Source: Microcaldota archaeon
Lineage (GTDB): Archaea > Micrarchaeota > Micrarchaeia > Burarchaeales > Fermentimicrarchaeaceae
DNA length: 43,758 nt
Assembly: GCA_013425335.1 (NCBI GenBank)
Contig: JACCLG010000035.1
Coordinates: 1-43,758, forward strand
Reading direction: 5' to 3'
Shown in pieces: positions 31,230-38,767 of the stretch (the stretch's first letter is position 1; every line of letters begins with the position of its first letter). The notes under the pieces are model-generated. The model did not search any database. It was not told the DNA's origin and was given only the letters and a program-made list of their open reading frames with translations. The position numbers were made by a program, and so were the translations under genes.

Positions 31230-31331
31230 TGGGCCCGCCCGGGATCGAACCGGGAGTTTTCACCGTGTCAGGGTTACGCGGATGCTGGAAGAACCAGCCT
31301 CCTTGACGTCTTACCATTCGACTACGAGCCC
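31230..31331 (-). tRNA. tRNA-Val(GAC) with intron in the anticodon stem
   Basis: The acceptor stem GGGCTCG/CGGGCCC with A73, D-arm, T-stem CCCGG/CCGGG and loop TTCGATC are complete. CCA is not encoded. The anticodon loop CTGACAC (anticodon GAC) is clear, but the 5' side of the stem reads TCA then CC only after removal of 30 bases (31274-31303). Spliced, the stem is TCACC/GGTGA, and the RNA is 72 bases. The intron forms a bulge-helix-bulge: bulges CAA and AAC, central helix ACGT/GCGT, then a long helix closed by GCTGG-TTCTT-CCAGC. The junction is at 29/30. A TATA-like TATAAAA lies about 20 bases upstream. Confidence 0.88.
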
Positions 31332-31368
31332 ATGCAGAGTATTTTTTGTTTTATAGAATTAAAAACCC

Positions 31369-32349
31369 TTATGCTAAACTGGACTTCAGGGAGTCCCAGC
31401 CAACTGCGTCAATTTTTTTCCCATCAAGAAGAACTCCTCTGCCTCTCAGCGCTTTTCCGATTTCAAAAAGAGCGCCTCCTGCATCCTCAACCCTGCTTTT
31501 GACCTTCTCAAAGCTTTCCCGCCTTATGCTTACGATGAGCTCGTAATCCTCCCCGTTGTTGAGAAGATAGTTTTCTTTAACATTATGCTCTTTTGCAAAC
31601 TTCCTCGCCTCTTTGGAGAGTGGAATCCTCCCGCTGTCAAGGGAGAGGCAAACCCCGCTCATGCGGGCTATCTCGCCTGCAGAGAAAAGCAGGCCGTCCG
31701 TTATATCCATGCCCGTGGCTCCCACCCTGCATTTGGCTATTGCCCTGCCTTCCTTCACCCTTGCAGATGGATTGAGGAATGCATTGACGAGCTTTGGGTA
31801 TCTGCCACTTTTCATGCCTTTTAGAAGAATCATCAAACCAAGTGCGGCATTACCTATCTCACCTGTGACGGCAACCACATCCCCGGCACGTGCATTGCAC
31901 CTCCTTATGGCTTCGCCTCTTCCAATCTCTCCGAGGGCAATGCCGCATATGCTCAGCTCCTTAGCCTTTTTGGTATCGCCTCCAACGAGGGGGGCGTTGT
32001 ATTCCATGCAGACCTGGTTTATACCACGCATTATCCCCCTAAGCTTATTGACATCAAATTGCGGGGGTATTCCGAACGAGAAAAGCGTGGCAAGGGGAGA
32101 AGCACCCATGGCAGCCAAGTCGCTGATGTTGGCAACGGCAACTTTCCTGCCGATTTGCTCTGGCTTCATCCCTTTTGGAAAGTGGGTTGAGCTGAACATT
32201 ACGTCTGATTTCGCAACAAGCTCCTTCCCGCCGAAACTTATGAGTGCCGCATCGTCCTCACCTGCGCCGGCAAGCACCCTCTTGTTTGTATACAACCCCC
32301 TGGTCAGTAGTTCTATAAGCTTCCTCTCGCCAAGCTCTGATGCCTTCAT
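31369..32349 (-). CDS. thiL: Thiamine-monophosphate kinase
   Basis: A 326-residue PurM-fold kinase that makes thiamine diphosphate from thiamine monophosphate. GAGEDDAALI, VAKSDVMFSSTHFPKGMKPEQIGRKVAVANISDLAAMGA, LVGGDTKKA, GMDITDGLLFSAGEIA and LNNGEDYELIVSI match ThiL metal- and nucleotide-binding motifs. It is divergent from the CBS protein gene and 50 bases from it. ThiDN lies beyond, so the last thiamine steps cluster here. Confidence 0.94.
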   Translation of the reverse strand: MKASELGERKLIELLTRGLYTNKRVLAGAGEDDAALISFGGKELVAKSDVMFSSTHFPKGMKPEQIGRKVAVANISDLAAMGASPLATLFSFGIPPQFDVNKLRGIMRGINQVCMEYNAPLVGGDTKKAKELSICGIALGEIGRGEAIRRCNARAGDVVAVTGEIGNAALGLMILLKGMKSGRYPKLVNAFLNPSARVKEGRAIAKCRVGATGMDITDGLLFSAGEIARMSGVCLSLDSGRIPLSKEARKFAKEHNVKENYLLNNGEDYELIVSIRRESFEKVKSRVEDAGGALFEIGKALRGRGVLLDGKKIDAVGWDSLKSSLA

Positions 32350-32402
32350 ATAGAAACTATTAATTATTTTCTATTTTAAATAGTAGATGTAGGGGTGAGA
32401 TG

Positions 32403-33503
32403 ATGGAACCTTCTGATATGATAAGGGATGCGTTTACTCTTGACTACGAAGAGCCAGTAACGAGAGCCATAAGCGAACTCCCAAAGCATAAGACGTGCAT
32501 TGTTGTTATGAGGGGTAAGAAGTATGCGGGCATAGTGGATGACTGGACATGGATTAGCTCAGGTGCCAAGCCCGCAGCAAAGGTTGGCCATATCGCTGTT
32601 CACGCACCGACCATAACAAAGAAGACGGAAATGCTCGAAATATGCAGACTTTTCTTCAGCGGACCCTACAGAGCGCTGCCGGTGATGGATGACGATAAGC
32701 TAGTTGGGGTGCTTGCAAGGAGTGATGCTCTAAAGATGCTAAGCGATGAGGGGCTTCTTGGTAGGATGAAGGTCGAGGAAATAATGGATAAGCAAGTGCC
32801 TAAGATAGAAAGCAGGGCATCGCTGGGAAAAGCAAGATCTATGATGTACGGGAATCAGTACGGCAAGCTTGCCGTGATAGAGAAGGAAAGCCTTGTTGGC
32901 GTTCTGACTGCATATGACATAGCCAACCTTCTTGACAAGCCTAAGGATAAGCTGCCTTTCAGAAGAAGCAAGGAGAGGGTTGATGATATTGAGGTTTCAT
33001 CAATAATGAGGGAGGAGGTGTATACTGTAAAGCCGGAGGAGACAATCGTTGATAGCGCCAGAAAGCTCATAGAGAAGGATGTGGCTGCTTTGATAGTCGA
33101 GAGCGGCGGCAAGCCGGTTGGCGTTATCAGCGCTAGGGATCTCTTCTCGTGCGTGTTTAAGCCGGAGGAGGTCGGGTTGGATATCTCGGGGTTGGATGAA
33201 AACGATAGGATGTTTGTTGACGATATACGGGAGGATGCCAAGAAGACGCTTGATAAGCTGAGGAAGAGCTTTGAGGTTGAGTATCTGTCCCTGCACTTCA
33301 AAAAGCACGGGAAAAAGTATTCGGTGCACGGCAGGCTGATGGGAAGGGGGTTTGTATTCTCCGCAAGCTCTTTTGGCTGGGATTTGAGGAATGCGCTGAA
33401 ATCATTTTTGGATGAGATGGAGAAGATGGTACACAAGGAGAAAGAGGGAAGAATCGAGAGAAGAAAAACGACACCCAGAAAGACTGAAAGGTGGATTGAG
33501 TGA
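32403..33503 (+). CDS. CBS-domain protein with ribosome-hibernation-like C-terminus
   Basis: A 366-residue protein from the ATG at 32403, preceded by GGTGAG (the first ATG at 32400 is closer to it). The first ~250 residues are four CBS-like repeats (YRALPVMDDDKLVGVLARSDALKML, KLAVIEKESLVGVLTAYDIANLL, AALIVESGGKPVGVISARDLF), typical of adenine-nucleotide sensors. Residues ~265-350 (DAKKTLDKLRKSFEVEYLSLHFKKHGKKYSVHGRLMGRGFVFSASSFGWDLRNALKSFLDEME) have the alpha/beta order of HPF/RaiA-type ribosome binders. CBS proteins are known as archaeal ribosome-hibernation factors, so a nucleotide-sensing role is plausible. The stop overlaps the thiDN start. Confidence 0.85.
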   Translation: MEPSDMIRDAFTLDYEEPVTRAISELPKHKTCIVVMRGKKYAGIVDDWTWISSGAKPAAKVGHIAVHAPTITKKTEMLEICRLFFSGPYRALPVMDDDKLVGVLARSDALKMLSDEGLLGRMKVEEIMDKQVPKIESRASLGKARSMMYGNQYGKLAVIEKESLVGVLTAYDIANLLDKPKDKLPFRRSKERVDDIEVSSIMREEVYTVKPEETIVDSARKLIEKDVAALIVESGGKPVGVISARDLFSCVFKPEEVGLDISGLDENDRMFVDDIREDAKKTLDKLRKSFEVEYLSLHFKKHGKKYSVHGRLMGRGFVFSASSFGWDLRNALKSFLDEMEKMVHKEKEGRIERRKTTPRKTERWIE

Positions 33504-34861
33504 GCCATAATTCTATCGTTGCATTGGCTATAGGCGGCTCCTCCACCACAGGGGCTGCCGGTGTGGAGGCGGATTTGAAGACGTTTGCAGCCCTGGGAGT
33601 GCATTCGGCCGTTGTTATAACTGCAATAGCATCCCAGAATACCAGGGGAGTTCAGAAAATCCTATACCTTCCGAGGGAGATAGTCTCGCAACAGATGGAT
33701 TCTGTTTTTTCAGATATGAATGTGAGGGCTGTAAAGATAGGAATGCTGGGCAACAGGGAGATAACCGAGGCGGTTTTGGACGGAGTGAAGAAGTGGCACG
33801 CCAGGAACATCGTGCTGGACCCTGTAATGACTGCCCAGTCAGACTCAAGCTGGCTCATTGAGAAGGGGAGCATCCAAGCAATGAGGGAGCTGCTGGAGTT
33901 CTGCACAGTGGTGACTCCAAATTCGTTTGAGGCAGAGAGACTGACTGGGGTTAAGGTGAGAAGCACCAGTGATGCAAAAAAAGCGGCCAAAGCCCTTAGA
34001 ACCAAGGGAGCTGAAGCTGTCGTGATAAAAGGAGTGAGAGACGGCGGGATGATAAGTGATGTAACACTGCACAAAAACTTCAGGATTTTCAGGAAGAAAA
34101 TGGTTGGAACCGGAACCCACGGGGGCGGTTGCTGCTTCTCATCTGCGCTGGCAGCGTCCCTTGCAAAGGGGCTTGAAGTTGAGGAGGCTTTTGAGGCAAG
34201 CGAGAAGTTTATAGACGACGCCATAGGGAACAGCGTCAGGATTGGAAAGGGTTTGAAAGCGGTTGAGCCCATGGCGATGCTCATGAAAGATGCAGAGAGA
34301 TGCGTGGTTATCAGCGATGTGGAAGCGGCATTGGGGGAAGTTGAGAGTTGCATGCGGTTCTCTTCCATAATTCCGGAAGTTGGGACGAACATAGTTTACG
34401 CCATCCCGTATGCAAGGAGCACTGAGGATGTTGCAGGCGTGGTGGGGAGGGTGAGAAATGCCATGGGCAGGCCAGAATCTCTGGGAGGGGTGAGATTTGG
34501 AGCCTCCTCACACCTCGCAAGGGCGGTGCTCAAGATGATGGAGTTTGACAGCTCCAAGAGAGCGGCTGTGAACGTCAGGCTCACTGAAGCGAACCTGAAG
34601 AGCTGCAGGAAGCTGGGGCTGAAAATCTCATATTACGAAAGAGGCGAGGAGCCCGAGAGCGTTAAAAGAAGAGAGGGCGCAACGATTCCATGGGGCGTGG
34701 AGAGCGCTGTGAAAATGGCGAAGGGCATCCCAGACGTGGTCTACCAGAGGGGGGAGGTGGGAAAGGAACCATCCCTCATAATATTCGGGAATAATCCTGG
34801 AGAAGTTGTGAAGATTGCCTTGAAGCTCATTCCACCGGCTTTGCTAAAGAACTCGCCTTAA
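33500..34861 (+). CDS. thiDN: Bifunctional HMP(-P) kinase / thiamine-phosphate synthase (ThiD-ThiN)
   Basis: A 453-residue fusion. Residues 1 to about 265 form the ThiD ribokinase-fold kinase (LAIGGSSTTGAAGVEADLKTF, NIVLDPVMTAQSDSSWL, TPNSFEAERLTGV, GTGTHGGGCCFSSALAA). From about 275 onward is ThiN (SCMRFSSIIPEVGTNIVYAIPYA, FGASSHLARAVLKMMEFD, WGVESAVKMAKGIPDVVYQRGEVGKEPSLIIFG), which couples HMP-PP and thiazole phosphate in archaea. Together with ThiL this makes thiamine diphosphate. It starts at GTG overlapping the CBS stop by four bases. No HTH is fused, so this is the enzyme and not the ThiR regulator. Confidence 0.93.
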   Translation: MSHNSIVALAIGGSSTTGAAGVEADLKTFAALGVHSAVVITAIASQNTRGVQKILYLPREIVSQQMDSVFSDMNVRAVKIGMLGNREITEAVLDGVKKWHARNIVLDPVMTAQSDSSWLIEKGSIQAMRELLEFCTVVTPNSFEAERLTGVKVRSTSDAKKAAKALRTKGAEAVVIKGVRDGGMISDVTLHKNFRIFRKKMVGTGTHGGGCCFSSALAASLAKGLEVEEAFEASEKFIDDAIGNSVRIGKGLKAVEPMAMLMKDAERCVVISDVEAALGEVESCMRFSSIIPEVGTNIVYAIPYARSTEDVAGVVGRVRNAMGRPESLGGVRFGASSHLARAVLKMMEFDSSKRAAVNVRLTEANLKSCRKLGLKISYYERGEEPESVKRREGATIPWGVESAVKMAKGIPDVVYQRGEVGKEPSLIIFGNNPGEVVKIALKLIPPALLKNSP

Positions 34862-34895
34862 ACCCCGACTTCTTGAGAAGGCGGGGGACTTTTTG
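34862..34895 (+). terminator. Hairpin with T-tract after thiDN
   Basis: CCCCG-A-CTTC pairs with GAAG-G-CGGGG around loop TTGA, then ACTTTTTG. It begins directly after the thiDN stop and should end that message. Its form also resembles IS200/IS605-type end hairpins. Confidence 0.6.
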
Positions 34896-34953
34896 AGCAA
34901 CTTTCAGACTTTGGGAGCAGGAGCGACTAAAGGAGCAAAGCCCATTCCACCCA

Positions 34954-34966
34954 AAGATTAATATTC
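34954..34966 (+). promoter_or_regulatory. TATA box of pilin-like operon
   Basis: AGATTAATATT (34956-34966) lies about 28 bases before the ATG at 34990, so the mRNA is probably leaderless or nearly so. Confidence 0.45.
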
Positions 34967-34989
34967 AGTCCGCGCATATTACTCAGCAT

Positions 34990-35451
34990 ATGAGGAGGAA
35001 GGCACAGGCAAGCACTGAAATAATGATAACTGTTGCATTTGTAGTGACTATAATGTTTCCCCTGCTTCTCATAGCATACATGCAGAGCGCCAACGTGTCA
35101 GACCAGCTTGCTGTCCAGCAGGCTCAGCAGACCGCAACCAAGGTAGCCAACTACGCCGATGTTGTCGGCTCGGAGGGTTATCCGGCGAGAATGAGCGTGC
35201 AGGTGTTCATGCCCACGAACATAGACAGCATAACCGTTGGGAATTCCACCGGCGGCATAGGGCATGAGCTGATAATCAAGGTTAAGACGAGCGCCGGTCC
35301 AACGCAGGTAGTTGCATTGACCTTGACAAAGATTGCAGGAGACCTCTCAACCATAGCCAAGCCTGGAACATATTTTATAAAGATATATGCTGAGGACAAC
35401 TGCACCCAGGTGGATCCGATGCAGAATTGCGTGTACATTGAGAGGAGCTAG
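34990..35451 (+). CDS. Type IV pilin-like protein (class III signal peptide)
   Basis: A 153-residue protein. MRRKAQASTE carries a basic tip, the expected Ala-Gln cleavage point and Glu at +5, followed by a hydrophobic helix to about residue 30. A long polar helix rich in Gln/Ala (VSDQLAVQQAQQTATKVANY) and a beta-rich C-terminus with a Cys pair complete a pilin-like layout. It is first of three co-directional surface-protein genes spaced under 20 bases apart. Confidence 0.82.
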   Translation: MRRKAQASTEIMITVAFVVTIMFPLLLIAYMQSANVSDQLAVQQAQQTATKVANYADVVGSEGYPARMSVQVFMPTNIDSITVGNSTGGIGHELIIKVKTSAGPTQVVALTLTKIAGDLSTIAKPGTYFIKIYAEDNCTQVDPMQNCVYIERS

Positions 35452-35459
35452 GTGGTAGC

Positions 35460-36236
35460 ATGAGCAGCTCAAAAGGGCAGAGCGCTAACGAGTTACTCGT
35501 TATATACATGTTCGTCATGCTAATCTTCACAATTTTCGTGGCAAGCTTCGGCCAGCAGCGTTCGGTGGATATGGAGCAGGCAAAAGTGGCCTTGGCTGAC
35601 AGCATTGGTGAGCAGTTCGCCTATGAGATAAATCTTGCTGCTAGATCAGGCAGCGGCTACTCAAGAAGAGTCACCTACCCTCTCCTGCTGGATGGAGTCA
35701 CACCCTACACTATTGTGTTGAATAACATCTCAAACAGCGTTGACATCCAATTCAGCATGGGAACTCTAAACTATTCGCACTCATTTCCTATCATAACTGC
35801 CAATGTGAAAGCCCAACCTGAAATATTTGCCAAGCTACCAAACGGAATGGCATATGGGTATATCCTACATTCAAGCAACCAAAGCTTTTCCACAGGACAG
35901 ATCTACATGCAGAATATAAATGGGTTGATTGTCACAAGTCTCGCCGTGCCCAACTCCCCAAAGCCGGGCAGCATAAGTGTGAACGTATCCGGAAGTTATA
36001 AAACTGGAAATGTACAGTTCTCCAATATAACTGCCAAAGTGAGCGATATGTTCGGAAACCCCACGCCTGATGGAACGCTGGTGAGCTTTCAGACACTGGG
36101 AGCTGGAGTGATAGATGATTTTGCGCCAACGGTTAATGGGACTGCCACAGCTGTCTTAATCACCTCAAGATTGACTGTGGTCAGGGCATGCGTTTCCGGG
36201 AAATGCGATTCCAAGGGAGTTCATTTTGGGCCCTAG
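35460..36236 (+). CDS. Prepilin-like surface protein with Ig-like C-terminus
   Basis: A 258-residue protein. The N-terminus SSKGQSANE has Gly-Gln cleavage context and Glu at +5, then a hydrophobic helix to about residue 30. The body has sequons and beta strands. The last ~70 residues (ITAKVSDMFGNPTPDGTLVSFQTLGAGVIDDF ... GTATAVLITSRLTVVRACVSGK) match bacterial Ig-like group 1 (invasin-type) domains, often used for surface adhesion. It begins 8 bases after the preceding gene. Confidence 0.8.
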   Translation: MSSSKGQSANELLVIYMFVMLIFTIFVASFGQQRSVDMEQAKVALADSIGEQFAYEINLAARSGSGYSRRVTYPLLLDGVTPYTIVLNNISNSVDIQFSMGTLNYSHSFPIITANVKAQPEIFAKLPNGMAYGYILHSSNQSFSTGQIYMQNINGLIVTSLAVPNSPKPGSISVNVSGSYKTGNVQFSNITAKVSDMFGNPTPDGTLVSFQTLGAGVIDDFAPTVNGTATAVLITSRLTVVRACVSGKCDSKGVHFGP

Positions 36237-36246
36237 GGTTGAGCAC

Positions 36247-36750
36247 ATGAGAAAAGCACAAACGAGCAATAGGGAGATAGGGCTTGCCTCTCTCATTATG
36301 ATAGTTATCATACTCTACCTGTATTTTACTGCACCGCAGGAGTCTGTCATACCTTCGGGACAAGCCTTCCATGAGAAATGCGAGCTCCAGGGGAATTTAT
36401 CATGCTACAGCGTGCTTCTCAGGAGGGGGAGCAGCAAGCTTGACATTTCAATAACTCAGAATACCGGAAAGCTGATAAACATCACCTCCCTTGTCTGCAC
36501 AAACAAAAGCGAGGCCTCGGTGGTGATGCCGCTCCTCAACAACACCGTGCTGGTGACTTCGGGGGAAAGAGCCTACGTATCAGGTGGAAACAGCGGGAAT
36601 AATGTCCTATGCACGAAAGAGGATGGGAAGAGCCTGCCCAATGCATCGCTTGGGGATGTGTATTACGGGAACATCTACTTGGCGTATATTGAGGTAAAGA
36701 CAGGGGCTATTGGATTCTTGAACGGGACGCTTGCCACCAGATACTCCTGA
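36247..36750 (+). CDS. Small membrane-anchored surface protein, prepilin-like
   Basis: A 167-residue protein. I use the ATG at 36247; the frame opens at TTG 36226 but overlaps the preceding gene. MRKAQTSNREIG then a hydrophobic helix to about residue 28 repeats the Lys-Ala-Gln tip, with Glu at +6 rather than +5. The outer part has four Cys and several sequons. Third gene of the pilin-like group. It abuts the convergent dCTP deaminase/dUTPase gene. Confidence 0.72.
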   Translation: MRKAQTSNREIGLASLIMIVIILYLYFTAPQESVIPSGQAFHEKCELQGNLSCYSVLLRRGSSKLDISITQNTGKLINITSLVCTNKSEASVVMPLLNNTVLVTSGERAYVSGGNSGNNVLCTKEDGKSLPNASLGDVYYGNIYLAYIEVKTGAIGFLNGTLATRYS

Positions 36751-37263
36751 TTAATGCGTATTCTCTGCCATGTATTTTCCATTGTACAGGCTTTTTGATT
36801 TTTTTGACAGTTTGAAGAACACGAGCTGCACCAGTCTTGCATCCTTTGCAAGCTTTATCCCATGCGGGTTTGACACAATGAGAAGAGACTCGCTCCTTCC
36901 CTCGTAGCCAGGGTCCCACACAGCACATTGAAGGAATGCTCCGCACCTTAAAAGAGAGGAGCGTGGGAATGCCAATGCGATGCAGTCCTTGGGTATTCGG
37001 ACTGTTTCGTTGTAAACCACCTTGTATGCGCCTTTTTCTAGATGCGCGAATCCTCCTTTGAAGTCAATTTTTCTGCAGTCTGATATTATTCTCTGCTTGT
37101 TGCTGAAGTCTATAACCCCTTCGCTGCTGAACTCAAAAATATCTCTAAGCGTCAAATCCACTCCTGCAGGCTGCAGCTGAATATTTTTATCAACAAGGTG
37201 CTCCAGCAAGGAGGGGGTTGCACCCATCAATTGAATTATCTCCTTGTCGCTTAGAACTCCCAT
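36751..37263 (-). CDS. dUTPase / dCTP deaminase family protein
   Basis: A 170-residue trimeric-fold nucleotide enzyme. NIQLQPAGVDLTLRDIFEF, IALAFPRSSLLRCGAFLQCAVWDPGYEGRSESLLIV and IKLAKDARLVQLVFFKL are the conserved motifs. The family includes dUTP diphosphatase, dCTP deaminase and bifunctional archaeal enzymes that keep uracil out of DNA and supply dUMP. The AVWDPGYEGR block is closer to archaeal dUTPase. It lies 14 bases downstream of ndk, so nucleotide metabolism is grouped. Confidence 0.88.
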   Translation of the reverse strand: MGVLSDKEIIQLMGATPSLLEHLVDKNIQLQPAGVDLTLRDIFEFSSEGVIDFSNKQRIISDCRKIDFKGGFAHLEKGAYKVVYNETVRIPKDCIALAFPRSSLLRCGAFLQCAVWDPGYEGRSESLLIVSNPHGIKLAKDARLVQLVFFKLSKKSKSLYNGKYMAENTH

Positions 37264-37277
37264 AGAGATTCCCGGTA

Positions 37278-37697
37278 TTAGTAATGAAAAATCTCATCCT
37301 TCTTGAAGAACCTGCCTATCTCAACCTCTGCAGTCTCCCTTGAATCCGAAGCGTGAATTATATTGGCCTGCACATCTGTCCCGAAATCCCCGCGTATTGT
37401 CCCTTTTGATGCTTTCTTTGAATCCGTGGGGCCGGCAAGCTCCCTGACTTTTTCAACTGCGTTCTCGCCCTCAATAACCATGCAGATGATGGGTGAGGAG
37501 CACATGAACTTTACAAGACCTTGGAAGAACGGCTTGTTTACATGATGGGCGTAATGCTCCCTGCAAATCTCATCGGTGAGCTGCACCATCTTCATCCCAA
37601 CTATTTTGAGATGCGCCTTCTCAAGGCGTGAGATTACCTCTCCTGCAAGCCCTTTCTTGATTGCATCGGGCTTCAGCATTACAAAGGTTTTTTCCAT
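37278..37697 (-). CDS. ndk: Nucleoside diphosphate kinase
   Basis: A 139-residue enzyme that makes nucleoside triphosphates from diphosphates with a phosphohistidine. MEKTFVMLKPDAIKKGLAGEVISRLEKAHLKIVGMK, FFQGLVKFMCSSPIICMVIEGENAV, GTIRGDFGTD and the catalytic NIIHASDS are present. The frame extends to 37778, but that part is the out-of-frame end of the L24e gene; the start at 37695-37697 matches the family. Last gene of the L7Ae-S28e-L24e-Ndk operon. Confidence 0.97.
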   Translation of the reverse strand: MEKTFVMLKPDAIKKGLAGEVISRLEKAHLKIVGMKMVQLTDEICREHYAHHVNKPFFQGLVKFMCSSPIICMVIEGENAVEKVRELAGPTDSKKASKGTIRGDFGTDVQANIIHASDSRETAEVEIGRFFKKDEIFHY

Positions 37698-37705
37698 GAA
37701 TACAC

Positions 37706-37873
37706 CTAGGCCTGGTACCTGGTAGTCCATTTGAGCTTGCGGGGGTTCCTCTTCAGCTTCAGCATGTTCATCCTGCATTTTGATGAGCAGAAGCTTAGCG
37801 TGCTGCCGTCCTTTTTCACATACAGCACTCCTGTTCCCCTGTTAATCTCCTCGCCACAAAATGAGCATTTCAT
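37706..37873 (-). CDS. rpl24e: Ribosomal protein eL24 (L24e)
   Basis: A 55-residue protein with [29 protein letters not shown] and [14 protein letters not shown], the family zinc ribbon (CxxC ... CxxxC) and C-terminal Lys/Arg block. It is short, as in many archaea. It lies 8 bases before ndk and 8 bases after S28e. Confidence 0.95.
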   Translation of the reverse strand: MKCSFCGEEINRGTGVLYVKKDGSTLSFCSSKCRMNMLKLKRNPRKLKWTTRYQA

Positions 37874-37881
37874 GCAATTAC

Positions 37882-38100
37882 CTACTTCGCCTTTATCGGC
37901 TTTGCCTCTCTTTCAGTTTCCAGCAGTATGATGATGTCCCCTCTCCTTACGGGGCCTTTGACATTCCTTCGGATGACCCTGCCCTTGTCTCTCCCCTCAA
38001 GTATCTTGCACATCGCTTGGTAGACCTCCCCATAGATTCCGGTCTTGCCAAGGAGTTCCACCACTTCTGCAGTTGCTGGCTCTACGATCATTTTGCTCAC
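37882..38100 (-). CDS. rps28e: Ribosomal protein eS28 (S28e)
   Basis: A 72-residue OB-fold protein of the small subunit. [59 protein letters not shown] covers the family. Start by GTG overlapping the L7Ae stop; an ATG at 38091 is an alternative. Operon position (L7Ae-S28e-L24e-Ndk) is conserved in archaea. Confidence 0.96.
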   Translation of the reverse strand: MSKMIVEPATAEVVELLGKTGIYGEVYQAMCKILEGRDKGRVIRRNVKGPVRRGDIIILLETEREAKPIKAK

Positions 38101-38600
38101 TCGGTTTTCTCAGCCTTCTCGGGCTTTTCAGCTTTCTCAGGCTTCTCTCCCTCTTCCTCCTTCTTCCTCGGCTTTCTTGCCCTCTTAGGCTTCTCCGGCT
38201 CTGCTTCCTCCTTCTTTGCCTCCTCGGGCTTTGCCTCCGGCTTCTGCTTCTTGAGCTTTGCAACTATGTCGTTGATTATCTCAGATGCATTGCCGGCCTT
38301 CTCTATTCCAACAGCAGCGCAGCCGACTTCAAGGCCTGCGGATTTGCCCAAATCCTTCTTGGAAGGCACGTAGACGTAGGGAATGTTTTTCTCATCGCAA
38401 AGCATCGGGAGGTGAACCACCACTTCCTCAGGGTCCACATCCTCTGCTATGACAATCAGCGCTGCATCTCCCTTCTCTATTATCTTGGTTGCCTCGTTGG
38501 TTCCCCTTCTCACTCTGCCAGTGTCTTTTGCTATCTGGACTGCCTCGTAGGCTTTTTCGGCAACTTCTTTCGGAGTCTCAAATTTCACGTAACTCTTCAT
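38097..38600 (-). CDS. rpl7ae: Ribosomal protein L7Ae (eL8) with long charged tail
   Basis: Binds kink-turns in 23S rRNA, box C/D and H/ACA guide RNAs and RNase P. The core reads [59 protein letters not shown]. From about residue 115 a ~50-residue Lys/Glu/Pro/Ala-rich tail follows, beyond the usual end of archaeal L7Ae (about 120 residues). The ATG at 38600 follows GAGGTG; the open frame continues to 38624 without support. First gene of the ribosomal-Ndk operon. Confidence 0.96.
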   Translation of the reverse strand: MKSYVKFETPKEVAEKAYEAVQIAKDTGRVRRGTNEATKIIEKGDAALIVIAEDVDPEEVVVHLPMLCDEKNIPYVYVPSKKDLGKSAGLEVGCAAVGIEKAGNASEIINDIVAKLKKQKPEAKPEEAKKEEAEPEKPKRARKPRKKEEEGEKPEKAEKPEKAEKTE

Positions 38601-38725
38601 CTCAAACACCTCTTGTTTGGTCATCGATACTATACCTTAAAACAGGTGGAAAATATAGGCGGTTCATCCTTAAAAAGCTTTCTGTCAAGTTTCAGGCAAA
38701 GAAAACCCGGTTTGGTTCTGGCGCT

Positions 38726-38753
38726 GGTTTTAAATATGACAAATGAGCAATTT
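38726..38753 (+). promoter_or_regulatory. Promoter module, copy 2
   Basis: GGTTTTAAATATGAC followed by AAATGAGCAATT. The predicted transcription start near 38757 leaves about 11 bases before the ATG at 38768, with no ribosome-binding site. Confidence 0.5.
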
Positions 38754-38767
38754 GATTGGCGACAATC

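Noticed and set aside
31274-31303. TCT or TTC anticodon within the Val tRNA hairpin loop
   Set aside because: The loop would lack a purine at position 37 and a proper stem; GAC with U33 and A37 in a restored TCACC/GGTGA stem fits far better.
29700-31331. Integration site with duplicated tRNA end
   Set aside because: No second copy of the tRNA-Val 3' end and no integrase seen in the window.
37698-37778. 27-residue extension of Ndk
   Set aside because: It is the out-of-frame 3' part of the L24e gene.
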